From Gracilaria domingensis (Eukaryota; Rhodophyta; Florideophyceae; Gracilariales; Gracilariaceae): a stretch of DNA of 64,000 bases. Below are positions 1 through 9,473 of this stretch, in pieces. Location: the NCBI GenBank assembly GCA_022539475.1, contig VCMS01000250.1, positions 16,465 to 80,464 of the forward strand. Direction: 5' to 3'. Numbering within the stretch: the stretch's first letter is position 1; every line of letters begins with the position of its first letter. Under the pieces are notes generated by a model. It did not search any database and was not told the DNA's origin. It saw nothing but the letters and a program-made list of their open reading frames with translations. The position numbers and the translations under genes are program-made.

Positions 1-2086
1 TGGAGGGATGAAAATCCGCCAGAGTCTTTGTTGCGGAACGCTTGAAGGCTTCAATCTCCGAACTAAGACACAGGAAAGAGCTTTCAGTCCAATACGGGTC
101 ACGATTGTATCTGAATAAGGTCGAGAGCAAGTCCGAGTACTGAGAGAAAACGGTTGTGATTGGGGCAACGTCCTGTTCTCTACAGCATATGTCAAAGAAT
201 GCTCCTATGAAGGGAAAGACCATGTCAAGTGCTTTGTAGTTTTTGGCCTCCAGCATTCCACGGAGACCGTCTTTCGTGAAGATACCATTCAAAGATTTGC
301 CTTTCTCCTGCGTGGAGAAATCGATATGTAAACCTTTGGCAGGAGAATCGCGTTCTATGGCAGCTAGAATTGCGTTTGCATGGTTGAGGAGTTGGGTGCG
401 TATCGTTCGAAATGAACGCGATGCAGATGTTTCTAATGTGGTGCACAGGGTGTCTGACTGCAGTCTCTCGATTGTGGCCGTTTTTATCAACTTTGAGATG
501 CCGAGATGCAAGTTGTGTAATGGTTCGAATGAGAACAGACTGTATGGAGACAATCCCGGGATCATTCCAAGGCTTACGGAAGTTTCGAGGAACGAAGGAA
601 TGAGAGATATGGAATTTGAACGCATCAGAGTATCCGCTTGAGATCTCCTCTCCCTCGCACGACGTGGACGTCTTTCCGCCTCGTCTTTTTGTGCATGTTG
701 CAAGATAGCTGTGTATGTCTTTCGGATGCTTTTCGTGTGCTTTTAAGAACGTCCGTTGAATGAGGTGGGAATAGGACTGCATAAAGATGAGCGAGGGGCT
801 TCGCATCTATGACACGGGCTTTCCGTTTTGGTCCCATGAAGAATGGACAGAATGTCCTTAGCCTCATGAATATCCGCACAATAACTTGCAAGCAGAGGAT
901 GGCACACTCGACTTAGTTTGTCTTCCCCGATGAACTGAAAACCTTTCTGCGTGAGATTTAGAATGGGCTCCAGGACTTGACGAAGAGATTCTTGAAGGAT
1001 TTGCATCCTGGACTCGCGTAGAGACTTGCTAGAAACGAATGGCATTGCGTCTGCTTCAGATGCGGAAACCTCGATCAGTGTGGTAGGGAAGTATGCCACT
1101 ACTGTGAGGTCATCACGGATACACTTACGGCGAAGCTCGTCGGAGAAGTTGAGAAATATGAGGTGAAGAGGATAGGCGGTAACCGATGTTTGCTTTAGAG
1201 TTGTTGAAGACTTATCGGTGTATACCTGCAGAAGACCTACGAAAGATTCACTGTAACTTATTTCTTGGGAGTACCACACTATTCTACTATCCAAAGAGCC
1301 CATGACCATTTCCTTAAGTTTTGAGGTGGCGTCTCTTGCGAGAGAGCCGGACATGGGGTGAGATATTTTCGTGGAGTGGGTCTGAGGTATAGGGTGGAAG
1401 AATGTGTTTTCGTTGTTAGCCAACTGGAGCTGTTTCACAAGTGTCTGAACGGGGTCTCTCGTGTAGAGGGTGGCGCTGAACTTACATCCTTCTGGCGAGA
1501 CAGTTCTGCGATTGAAACCGTCCTTTGAGGCGTATCGTTCGAAAATGGCCTTCTTCAGTTCTGTACAGCGCTTGGAACTTGTTATGGTCTCGTTGAATCG
1601 CTTTTGCGAGAATCGCGGGTCCCGAAGTAGCCCAATTAGCTCGTCAGCCTCACGATGACCAAGGTTGGAAGCTACTGAAGCCAGACAAACCGTGAGATAA
1701 TCCATATGCAAATCACCGAGGGCCTCCTCAGAAGGCACTGGGCGGGAACTGCTTCCGTGTTCTCGCTCTAATGACGCGGGAGCCGGGGAAGGAGAAACAC
1801 AATGCGAAGTGTCCGGAATGGGAGGGGCGCACGGAGTGGGGTCGACGATGTCCTCGGACACTGGAGGCTCGGGAAGGCGACAAGGGGCAGTGACCGTTTC
1901 GGAAGATGCGGGCGCGGGTGCGGAAAGCTTGAGACGCTTGCTTCTCCGAATGGGCCGGCTATTGTCGTCTTCCAGCGCTGCTTTCAGACGAAACGGGCAA
2001 TGGTTGACATGCTGTTGAAGGGATAAGACTCCTCGGCGAGTAACGAAGGGGCACCCACGCTTCTTATGTGTACAGTAGTAGACCAT
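1..2086 (-). pseudogene. Plavaka-type DNA transposase, partial, with in-frame stop
   Basis: The minus-strand frame starts at an ATG at 2086; another in-frame ATG at 2182 would add 32 unremarkable residues. Near the N-terminus is a Cys/His cluster (YYCTHKKRGCPF, then HVNHCPFR) that resembles a DNA-binding zinc finger. It is followed by a proline-rich linker and a central block with VYTDKSST and YPLHLIFLNF, then a CHRC pair. This order matches Plavaka/KDZ-type transposases, where a TDKT-like strand and a CxxC knuckle belong to the catalytic core. The frame is broken by TAA at 743-745 but is otherwise open in the same register down to base 1, through FEPLHNLHLGISKL. The gene is therefore both nonsense-mutated and cut by the window edge. 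No terminal inverted repeat was seen. The family call rests on motif memory, not a search. Confidence 0.62.
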
Positions 2087-2454
2087 GGGAAGAAGAACTG
2101 AACGAGAAACGACGACAAAGACTGCAAGGGAAGGGCGTCCGAAGGGAGAAGGAGGTCGAGCGACAGTCAAGATCGACGTCATGCTGAGAACGGAGAATAT
2201 ATTTTGAGTTTAAATCACGTGCTTTCGTTCAAAAAGGAACGTAGGTACACGTCGACCTCAACACAAGGGTGTACTTCTCGTATTATCTACCACTGGTTAT
2301 AAACCTGTGGTTTGCCAACGTTGTACGCTGTACACTTGTCCAATCTCGCACAGAAAAATAAATCTCTTCCCTTCGCCGCCGCCGACGCGCCTCCGACGTC
2401 CGAACTTCCGTTACCGTCGTGAGCCATGCCATCGATATCATCGCGTTATACTCC
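2087..2454. other. Non-coding flank upstream of the transposase relic
   Basis: No ORF with a recognisable product. The stretch holds the 5' flank of the Plavaka-like frame (AT-rich around 2200) and leads into the foldback cluster that starts near 2455. I see no promoter motif I would defend. Confidence 0.5.
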
Positions 2455-2530
2455 GCTCCGTCGTACTTTTTCCCGCCCTCCACTTTATGGAGGCTCCATA
2501 AAGTAGAGGGCGGAAGAAAGTAGGACGGAG
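2455..2530. repeat. Foldback hairpin 1
   Basis: Near-perfect inverted repeat. The left arm CCGCCCTCCACTTTATGGAG pairs with the right arm CTCCATAAAGTAGAGGGCGG with one mismatch and one loop base. The arms continue outward less perfectly through GGACGGAG/CTCCGTC-like sequence. Arm length and absence of coding sequence suggest a foldback or MITE-like remnant. Confidence 0.75.
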
Positions 2531-2783
2531 TCATCCGTATCTCAGGGATGTATTCCGTGCAGTCTTTTCGTACGTTCTCCCATATCCTTCCACGTATCTT
2601 TGCTCTAAACTAACCAATCCTCACCGCGTTTCTTCGCGCTCTGCGACATGGAAACGGCAGGAAATGAGCTAATCACCCTCAACTTCTTCTATTTGTTCAA
2701 GATATAGAACGAGTTGAAGGGTGAAAACGGGAACCCGGTAACCCAAACCGACGACTGTAAGTACGCGACCAATAGTTCATTTC

Positions 2784-2868
2784 GTTGCGCCATAGGCTCT
2801 AGCTTCGCGTCTTGCGCTGCTTTTCAAAAGTAGCGCAAGACTCGAGAAGCTAAAGCCTATGGCGCAAC
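2784..2868. repeat. Foldback hairpin 2
   Basis: Inverted repeat with outer arms GTTGCGCCATAGGCT and AGCCTATGGCGCAAC, continuing inward with a few mismatches to the loop CTTTTCAAAAG. It lies directly before the first copy of the 340-bp direct repeat, so the hairpin may mark the edge of that unit. Confidence 0.8.
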
Positions 2869-2903
2869 AAACCAAGTTGGTTTCTCGGCGATCTTGGATC
2901 TCT

Positions 2904-3243
2904 GCCTGTTCGGGATAGGCGATTCTGGTACTTGGTTGAGACATAGGTTTCTGTCTCGTTTATCGCATCTTGCGGTATGTTTGCTGCATGGGCATTCTCG
3001 GTGTCGTTGCTTGTGAGTTCTTGCTTCGAGACCTTTCGCGTTTTACGATGAATGGATTGCTGGTAATCTAACCGATCACTTTCCTTCTTCTTCTTCCTTT
3101 TGCGAGTTACTAGGTCCCTCGACTTTTCTAGCGCAACGTTTCTGTTTTGCTTTATCAATGGTACGTTCCATCGCAATTCAAATGTTTCCAACGGAGCATT
3201 GACTAACTTATGGATACTTTCTGCTTGCGTATACAGGTAAACG
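2904..3243. repeat. Direct repeat unit, copy 1 (about 340 bp)
   Basis: This unit recurs at 3317-3657 with roughly 90% identity by eye. Shared landmarks are TGTTCGGGATAGGCGATTCT near the start, a TTC-rich tract in the middle, and CTTATGGATACTTTCTGCTT near the end. No credible ORF spans it. It is flanked on both sides by hairpins, so the array alternates hairpin, unit, hairpin, unit, hairpin. Confidence 0.85.
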
Positions 3244-3310
3244 ACCAATTTTATTTCATCTCTCCAGATCCATCATCGATCTTGAGAGACAAAATGAAAT
3301 TGGTCGTTTT
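3239..3310. repeat. Foldback hairpin 3, between the direct repeats
   Basis: Inverted repeat with arms AAACGACCAATTTTATTTCA and TGAAATTGGTCGTTT plus inner pairing CTCTC/GAGAG around the loop. It sits exactly between the two 340-bp units. Confidence 0.78.
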
Positions 3311-3316
3311 ACTGTC

Positions 3317-3657
3317 TGACTGTTCGGGATAGGCGATTCTGGTACTTGTTTGGGATATAGGCTAGATTCTCGTTTATCGCGTCTTGCGGTATGTTTGCTG
3401 CATGGGCATTCTCGGTGTCCTTGCTTGTGAGTTCTCGCTTCGACACCTTTCGCGGTTTACGATGATATGGTGGGCTGGTAATCTAACCGATCCCTTTCCT
3501 GCTTCTTCTTCCGTTTGCGAGTTACCAGGTCCCTCGACTTTTCTAGCGCAACGTTTCTGTTTTGTTTTATCAATGGTACGTTCCATCGCATTTCAAATGT
3601 ATCTAACGGATCATTGACTAACTTATGGATACTTTCTGCTTGCGTATAGGGGTAAAT
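3317..3657. repeat. Direct repeat unit, copy 2 (about 341 bp)
   Basis: Second copy of the 2904-3243 unit in the same orientation, offset by 413 bp. Differences are scattered substitutions with few indels, so both copies drifted after the duplication. Confidence 0.85.
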
Positions 3658-3697
3658 GACTTTTGATGCGGACGTAGCTCACGAGTTGCAGGTGCAG

Positions 3698-3749
3698 GTT
3701 CCTCAAGTAGGGAACCATGCATCTGGGCATGGTTCCCTACATGAGGAAC
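3698..3749. repeat. Foldback hairpin 4
   Basis: Arms GTTCCTCAAGTAGGGAACC and GGTTCCCTACATGAGGAAC are almost perfect inverted copies, extended inward by ATGC/GCAT. It closes the duplicated array on its right side. Confidence 0.8.
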
Positions 3750-3750
3750 G

Positions 3751-3783
3751 GAGAGGATGAGGCGCTTCGCGCCTCATCCTCTC
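3751..3783. repeat. Perfect palindrome next to hairpin 4
   Basis: GAGAGGATGAGGCGC pairs with GCGCCTCATCCTCTC around a TTC centre. A further small hairpin (TCTGCGG...CCGCAGA) lies at 3831-3852. Three stem-loops within 160 bp is an unusual density. Confidence 0.8.
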
Positions 3784-3855
3784 GGAGTGCGTATGTGTTC
3801 TACCGATCCAGCACTATGGTGGAGGTGCAGTCTGCGGCATCTGCCGCAGATTGCG

Positions 3856-4680
3856 CCTACACCCGCTCCATTATGGGGAAATGGTACATGTAATATAGCG
3901 AAGTAGTGGTTAGCAAAAGCGGTCGATAGAAGAATAGATACGAATAAAACGGTATGATTTCATAATGGGCATCATCTGTACTAGCACTAGTATTCCATGC
4001 GTTGCAGGGTATCATTCCGCAGAAGGTATCGTGTAATGTGCACCTTAATGGAAACTGAACCTAGACTTCGCGAAATACGGTTCAGGTAGCCCTCGACTAA
4101 AGAACTAGCACGAGTGGAAAACCCCCCAGTATTTACTGCACAGAGATTCTGGACGACCCAAGCAATTATCTCCAAATTTTGAAATAACTGATCTCGATAT
4201 TTTTTCAGAAAATTTACTGGACGACCCTTGCCAATTTCTGGACGACCCTCGCCAAAAACTAGCATCTGCAAGAGACAGACGCTATTATTAAACTTAATGA
4301 AAATTATTTATCCCATTAAATTTTTAGAATTCTTTTCTTTTGCATGTTATAATGGTTAACCCATATCCTTTTTGATATGCTCCTTCTTTATTGGATGAGT
4401 TTTTAGAATTTAAATAAAAAAAACAAAATGGAGACTGATTTGACTCCTAGGAAACTCAATAGGAATATTATTGAGGTAAAAGTAGCTTCTTGTATTAGAA
4501 CAAAGCTATATTATTCTAACAATTTTTTCTTGCACAAAATGGAGACTGATTTGACTGACCAATGTGAAAAGGTTTTTTATAAGCCTATTGAGTTTCCTAG
4601 GAATATTCTCAACATTCCCATTAGAGGTTTGAAGAAGAATCTTGATATGTGCACAAAGTATTTAAATGAACTTTAGATAA
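3856..4680. other. AT-rich spacer with short repeats and a doubtful 82-codon ORF
   Basis: The motif CTGGACGACCC occurs three times between 4150 and 4250. A plus-strand ORF at 4428-4676 (ATG, 82 codons) contains METDLT twice because a short segment is repeated at 4428 and 4539. It also holds a distant inverted repeat (CCTAGGAAACTCAATAGG against CCTATTGAGTTTCCTAGG). Composition is far more AT-rich than the neighbours. I do not recognise a product and would not call this a gene. Confidence 0.4.
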
Positions 4681-6082
4681 TTTTCATACGAGCCCCAAAG
4701 TGCGGTACTAGAGACAGATCAAGATCAATCCGATGTACATCCTGTGCCGTTAATGCTTGACGAGAATTCCGATAATGACTCAGTTCCTTCGCCTTTAGTA
4801 CCTGGTATCAATACCCACTGCTTTGGAACTAATTTTGTGCCCTCACAGTTTCATGTGAACGACAGTCAAAACTTGCAGGAATACATTGCATCGCAGCATG
4901 AAATAACTGACGAAAACGAAAGCAACTTTGAGCCGTCACAGAATATTTCTAGTTCTGGGGGCGATACAAATTCGACCATTGATCTCATGGATCAACACTG
5001 TAATGATGCTGGCAATATTCCCGACTCAGAATTGCAGTCAGTGTGGCATGATGTACATCAAACAACTGCCCAGAAAAGCCTCACTACATGTGGACGCCAT
5101 TTTTGGGGGAAACAGCGCGGATGGTGACAAACCCAAGGAGAGCGACACAAGAAATGCTCGAGAGTACCAGCCCAAAAGGGGCGACAAGTTAACGTAGCTC
5201 AGATGCTTGCAGGAGCAGACATGATAACCCCAAGATAGTAGAAACTCTCCGCTAACAGGAAACCGGGAGAGTAATTAAACGAGAGTGTGGTTCTGCGTTC
5301 GATGCCGAATGCCAACACAACGACAGAATGCAGCGCCAACAGACCAACACACCAAGGCTGTCGGCGGAACAGTAGAATGGGCAGGGCTAAGGCGTTCGAT
5401 CCTGTCGTCGATACCACCATAAACCTAGTAACCAGGCGAGGTGGCGACAGGAAGGGAACCCGTGCAATGCGTACCACTGCCCACGTCCGTCCGGGGGAAC
5501 GGGGATGTAGGTATGATCGCAATGTGCGGACGAGCCCAATGGAGGGCAGCACAAGGCGACTGTGTAGGGAGCGGCGGGAGACCGGGCCGCCGGGAATAAG
5601 GAAATGTAGGGGGAAAGGTTGGTGGCAGGGAGGCGCAGACTGCGCTGAGGGAAGGTGGGATTGCCAAAGGAAAGAAGGTTGGTGACGACGGAAAGGTAGG
5701 TAGAAAGGCGAGAGAGGCAAGCATGGGGGGGGGGTCGTCGAGGGGGGAAGTAGTCTGCCCGAGTCGAGTTGGCGGTGAGGTCTCGAACTCCGGGGTTTAT
5801 ATCTACAATCACAGTACTTCGTGTACCCTACGCCACATGCTGAATATCGGTCTCCACTAAATACCCTAGCAGTGATGACATGCCATGATGGCACAAATTC
5901 AGTACATCTTTCGGCTCACCTCAGGTCTAAAGCCCTACTATGGTCCACCACTTTGGGGTATCTTCCCCATAATATTACAGGTTCGAGGTACCTACGTGTC
6001 CTATCACTTTTGTTTTCAGTTTGTACTGTCGTGTCCAAACTCGCTCCTGGTATCCGAGCCGTACTCACGCCACCAGCTCACA

Positions 6083-6505
6083 ATGACCAACGTAACGACC
6101 GACATTCGTCAACTGACGGACGACGAGACTGATGAATCCGATATTCCCCGTATGGAATCCACCGTAATCGAATATGAGGCTGAAGAGGCGTCTTCTAGTG
6201 TTAGCTCTAGCCCGGAAGATGAAGCTGACGATATGGAGTACACGTGGGACGATGAAGCTCCCCCTCCTTCTCGAATGGAAATCTTGGAGCAGCTGCTGTT
6301 GGACATGGTGGCCAAGAAAGTTGAGGTGGATGTGGGTATGTTGGAAATCTATGTAGCGGTTCCGCGGCTTCCTTTGGGCTACACTCGTGGTCTAATGGCC
6401 GGCTTACTGTTTGCTTGCAAACACCATAGTGTCCTGATGAATGGTCCTTCTCTTCTTGCCAAGGTGTATCGCGCACTTAAAGTGCAGTACGATTCCTCCA
6501 AATGA
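6083..6505 (+). CDS. Hypothetical 140-aa acidic ORF inside solo LTR A
   Basis: ATG at 6083 gives 140 residues: an acidic Ser/Glu/Asp-rich first half and a hydrophobic, helical-looking second half starting at MEILEQLLLDM. It lies on the strand opposite to the gag direction of the LTR family, in the copy-specific segment absent from the Gypsy-1 LTRs. No family recognised. It could be an antisense accessory ORF, a captured fragment, or chance. Low confidence that it is expressed. Confidence 0.3.
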   Translation: MTNVTTDIRQLTDDETDESDIPRMESTVIEYEAEEASSSVSSSPEDEADDMEYTWDDEAPPPSRMEILEQLLLDMVAKKVEVDVGMLEIYVAVPRLPLGYTRGLMAGLLFACKHHSVLMNGPSLLAKVYRALKVQYDSSK

Positions 6506-6685
6506 CGTCATTGCTTCTAGATAGGTTCTTCTGAGCCCATGTGGTGGGCGCTTTTGTGAAGGCGTTTCTGCTTGGTTGCATTTGAGCGATTTGTTTTGAT
6601 GCGTTACAATCTTGCCCCAAAGCGCCATCGCCCGTACACCATTACAGGGCCAGCCAGCAGCCTCCCACATAATTGTCACACCAAC

Positions 6686-6885
6686 GTCCGTAGCACCGGC
6701 AGCACCTACAGTCCATAGCACCAGCAGCACCAGCGGTCCGTAGCAACAGCAGCACCAGCAGTCCGTAGCACCAGCAGCACCAGCAGTCCGTAGCAACAGC
6801 AGCAACAGCAGTCCGTAGCACCAGCAGCACCAGAAGTCCGTAGCACCAGCATCACCAGCGGTCCGTAGCACCAGCAGCACCCTTC
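6686..6885. repeat. 25-bp minisatellite, about 8 units
   Basis: Units of the type GTCCGTAGCACCAGCAGCAC-CAGCA start at 6686, 6711, 6736, 6761, 6786, 6811, 6836 and 6861, each differing by one to three bases. Because 25 is not a multiple of 3, all frames give Leu/Cys/Ala-rich nonsense, which explains several spurious ORFs here. Confidence 0.92.
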
Positions 6886-7160
6886 TGGCGCGCCGTTAAG
6901 CCACGGCGCGCAGTGATGATTTCTTCTTTGGTGACGGGCGCGCCGCAGCGCGCGGCGCGCCACCCTCACTCGAGTTTTGCAGCTCGCGGGCCGCAGCGCG
7001 CGGCGCGCGAGCTTCACTCCTTTCATGCGGCTCGCGCGCCGCACCCGGCGGCACGCGAGCTTCCTTCTTGCATCACGCGCGCCGCAGCGGGGGGCGCGCA
7101 AGCTTCCGTTCTTCAAAGCGGCTGGCGCGCCGCGACGTGCGGCGCGCGACACAACGCCGA
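6886..7160. repeat. Array of GGCGCGCC-type palindromes in LTR A
   Basis: Repeated imperfect palindromes built on GCGCGCCGCAGCGCGCGGCG, spaced about 50-65 bp and separated by CT-rich linkers. Equivalent arrays occur in both Gypsy-1 LTRs (13488-13772 and 23103-23385). Immediately downstream are two more stem-loops: GAAGTGCAGC/GCTGCACTTC near 7170-7200 and a GTCCC/GGGAC stem near 7230-7270. Confidence 0.8.
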
Positions 7161-7475
7161 AGGGGGAGGCGTGAAGTGCAGCTTCCACGCTGCACTTCAT
7201 CTATCTCCCGCTGGAGATATAAAAAAAATCGGTGGGGGTGTCCCAGAGGGTGCGGGACACCCCCCCATAATCCGCCACCACACTACAGTAACCTCAAACG
7301 CTGTTGAGGCACGAACTGTAGCAACTGAAGATGTAGGGTCATCCTTGTTCAGCAACGAAATGGATTGCGCACTGGAGAATAGCCTGGATTCTTGCGATAC
7401 CGATCCAATACGAGAACAAAGCCCATCTAGTGAATTACAACTACGAAGAGGTCATTTACGAGATGGCTCGCATGG

Positions 7476-9473
7476 GTGAGTTCTCCTTTCACTACAATAG
7501 AGCTTTGGGTTGATTCGGTAAACACGGAACTTGGCAGAAGATTTGTCGTGGAGGCCAATCAGGTGTTGAAGAACGTCACTGATGAAATACGTTCTGCCAG
7601 CCCAAGTGCAGTGACTACTGGTACAGATCTAACCCGCTTCGGCACTTTTGACATTTTTCTGCCGCACTACATTCTGACCAAGATTGCTACGATTACTAAT
7701 CGCGTGTTGAGTAAAAGGCGAAAAGCTGTGACAAGTGCTTACGAACTAAAAGGCGTGATAATACCGCATGTGCTAGCAGCATCCTACGGTACATCGGTTG
7801 ACACGATGACGTCGGAAAGGAACCAAGAACTCTTTTATCAAATTGGAACAAGCGGGAAACGGTACAATGAAGTGTGGTCGGCCTTGTGTTGTACAACAGA
7901 GAGAGGGCAACGGGTGGAAACTCTGGGATTTGGATGGTCCAACAGGCCCCGACGGGGAAACACTTTCATAACAGAACTTGAGAACGAACTTGCTGCAATC
8001 AACCTGTTTCTTTTGGTTCCTGGGGTTACAGTATTTAGCCTAGATGACGATCATCAAAGACTGAGATCATGGGCAGTTGCGCAGTTAACGCTCATGAGTC
8101 ATGTCAACAATCCTAAGAAGGCTCTCGGTTCGATCAATAATGCAATATGTTCCGCACTAAACCCTGTTTTTCTTGCAAGCCATTACTCGAGGTCCGGCGA
8201 CAAGACAATTGACGTGTGGGAGAGACTCGTTAGGCTTCTTCAAAGAGTGCCGACTGCAGGTCCTGTGCAGCCGATGTGTGATGCGGTGTTCGGAGCTGAT
8301 CGTGGATACAATCACAAAGAGAGTATCAACTACCTGAATGACCCTCTGGGTGCCACAGCGCTTGGTAGTCATAAGCGATCTTTAGATTATTCTTTCGTTT
8401 TCGGAGGTGAGCCTGTAAAAAGACGTCACAAAGGGGTTCCAATGAGTGAAAAGGGGTGCAGGGCCATCTATTCTGCGCGAACAATGCCAAAAACCGCAGC
8501 AGGTACAGCAATCAAAGCAGTGGTCTACCGGGAAAGCTATAGCGGTCGAGTAGCGTCTGTGTATCACAATAATGACACGCTTTTCAAGGCCTCCAAGTTC
8601 ACATTGATTTCCAAAGCTCGCTATAAGCAAATCAATGATCGAGACGAGAGGGAACGTTTTCACAGAGTGTTTGAGAGGCAAACGGAAGCCGGCTCAAGTC
8701 TTCAAGACACGAGTGGCAATGGTGTGTTTCTTTCAAGACTAAAAGTTTCGCGTTTGCTAATGGATGTACGTGAGGTCACGTTGTTTCATTCGGAAGACCC
8801 TGGATGGTTCTTGGGTGGCGCGTTCCAGTTCACCTCTCGAACGACACACAACTTCATCACCGCCTTGGCTGAAAACGGAGAGGAAAATATTCGCGCACTG
8901 GCACAATTAGTCAAAGGAGCGTATACAGGCTATGAGGGAACTCGTTTTCAGGATAGTTTGGAACACGCTAACGTCCGCTTAAAGGACATGATTGACGCTG
9001 TGTATCGTACCTTGAACATATCCGTCTCCGCTGCCCCACCTCCCAGTGAGTTCGAAACCACGCAGTTCTTGCTTTCGTCTAATCACAGTGCTTTACAGTG
9101 GAAGACTAGAGCGGAGCTAATGCCAGCCATGTCACGAATTGGTCGTCCTCTACCTTCCTCGCTACGGAAGCCGGCAGTACTTCAAAGCATTTTAAGCTTA
9201 CAGACACAGGTTCAAAGTGGAGAAGTCACATTGCAAGACACTGAAAGCGAATCTTCCAGTCCTGAGAAAAGATTAGAACATGATTGCAAGAGACTATTGC
9301 AGAGTTTGTATAAGAAGTCTCTCGATTCATGGGTCATGAAGCCCTTGGTGAACACGGCAAGTATGAAGCAAGGCTCCTTCAATGGAGCACAAGTCTTAAA
9401 GGCACTGCAAAATTTTTTTTGGGAGAGATCGCGTGCAGAGTTGGAAGTCAGAGCAAACTCGAGGAGAATGTAA
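7476..9473 (+). CDS. Core ORF of a decayed large DNA transposon, function unrecognised
   Basis: A 665-codon open frame, the longest in this element, opening at GTG 7476 with the register open from about 7430. I recognise no domain in it. It has mixed alpha/beta composition, a Trp-rich start (ELWVDSV), and no long low-complexity stretch. Near its end (9411-9420) is a run of eight T. Shortly after, the frame stops at 9471-9473, while the next register (from 9433) carries a nuclease-like segment and a transposase tail. I infer one ancestral protein that has been frame-shifted around 9.42-9.47 kb. Codon use resembles the surrounding repeats, not the GC-rich host genes. Confidence 0.5.
   Translation: MSSPFTTIELWVDSVNTELGRRFVVEANQVLKNVTDEIRSASPSAVTTGTDLTRFGTFDIFLPHYILTKIATITNRVLSKRRKAVTSAYELKGVIIPHVLAASYGTSVDTMTSERNQELFYQIGTSGKRYNEVWSALCCTTERGQRVETLGFGWSNRPRRGNTFITELENELAAINLFLLVPGVTVFSLDDDHQRLRSWAVAQLTLMSHVNNPKKALGSINNAICSALNPVFLASHYSRSGDKTIDVWERLVRLLQRVPTAGPVQPMCDAVFGADRGYNHKESINYLNDPLGATALGSHKRSLDYSFVFGGEPVKRRHKGVPMSEKGCRAIYSARTMPKTAAGTAIKAVVYRESYSGRVASVYHNNDTLFKASKFTLISKARYKQINDRDERERFHRVFERQTEAGSSLQDTSGNGVFLSRLKVSRLLMDVREVTLFHSEDPGWFLGGAFQFTSRTTHNFITALAENGEENIRALAQLVKGAYTGYEGTRFQDSLEHANVRLKDMIDAVYRTLNISVSAAPPPSEFETTQFLLSSNHSALQWKTRAELMPAMSRIGRPLPSSLRKPAVLQSILSLQTQVQSGEVTLQDTESESSSPEKRLEHDCKRLLQSLYKKSLDSWVMKPLVNTASMKQGSFNGAQVLKALQNFFWERSRAELEVRANSRRM

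Larger units (their letters stand above)
5089..7282 (-). mobile_element. Solo LTR (copy A) of a Gypsy-1-related family
   Basis: Starts TGTGGACGCC and ends CCACCACA, flanked by a perfect 5-bp duplication CTACA (5084-5088 and 7283-7287). The first 710 bp are nearly identical to the Gypsy-1 LTRs at 12204 and 20954, whose gag lies on the minus strand, so this copy is minus-oriented. The middle differs: 5820-6680 is specific to this copy, followed by a 25-bp minisatellite and a GGCGCGCC-rich array. No internal gag-pol is attached, as expected after LTR-LTR recombination. At 2194 bp it is longer than the Gypsy-1 LTR (1707 bp), so it is a distinct subfamily. Confidence 0.85.
4681..7479 (+). pseudogene. 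Acidic N-terminal ORF of a DNA transposon, split by a solo LTR
   Basis: Two pieces, 4681-5088 and 7288-7479, read in one continuous frame if the LTR at 5089-7282 and one copy of its 5-bp target duplication are removed. The frame opens after TAA at 4678-4680; the first ATG is at 4753. The product is acidic and low-complexity (Asp, Glu, Ser, Asn rich) with no domain I recognise. It lies immediately upstream of the 665-codon ORF in the same direction, so I infer it is the N-terminal part of the same transposon protein. The frame ends with TGA at 7477-7479, while the next ORF is in another register that is open from about 7430, so an indel or an undetected intron lies near 7430-7475. Confidence 0.5.

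Noticed and set aside
4428-4676. 82-codon AT-rich ORF with METDLT repeated
   Set aside because: Contains a direct and an inverted repeat that explain the coding pattern; no family resemblance.
5199-5894. Minus-strand ORF of about 170-230 codons conserved in all three Gypsy-1-type LTRs (also near 12314-12835 and 21064-21516)
   Set aside because: Conservation is explained by the near-identity of the LTRs themselves; both strands are open over the same stretch, and there is no protein-like motif. A possible LTR-encoded peptide cannot be fully excluded.
6686-6885. Possible CRISPR-like array
   Set aside because: Units are contiguous with no unique spacers; it is a minisatellite, and the genome is eukaryotic.
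6404-7200. Leu/Cys/Ala-rich minus-strand ORFs
   Set aside because: Translations of the 25-bp minisatellite and the GGCGCGCC array.
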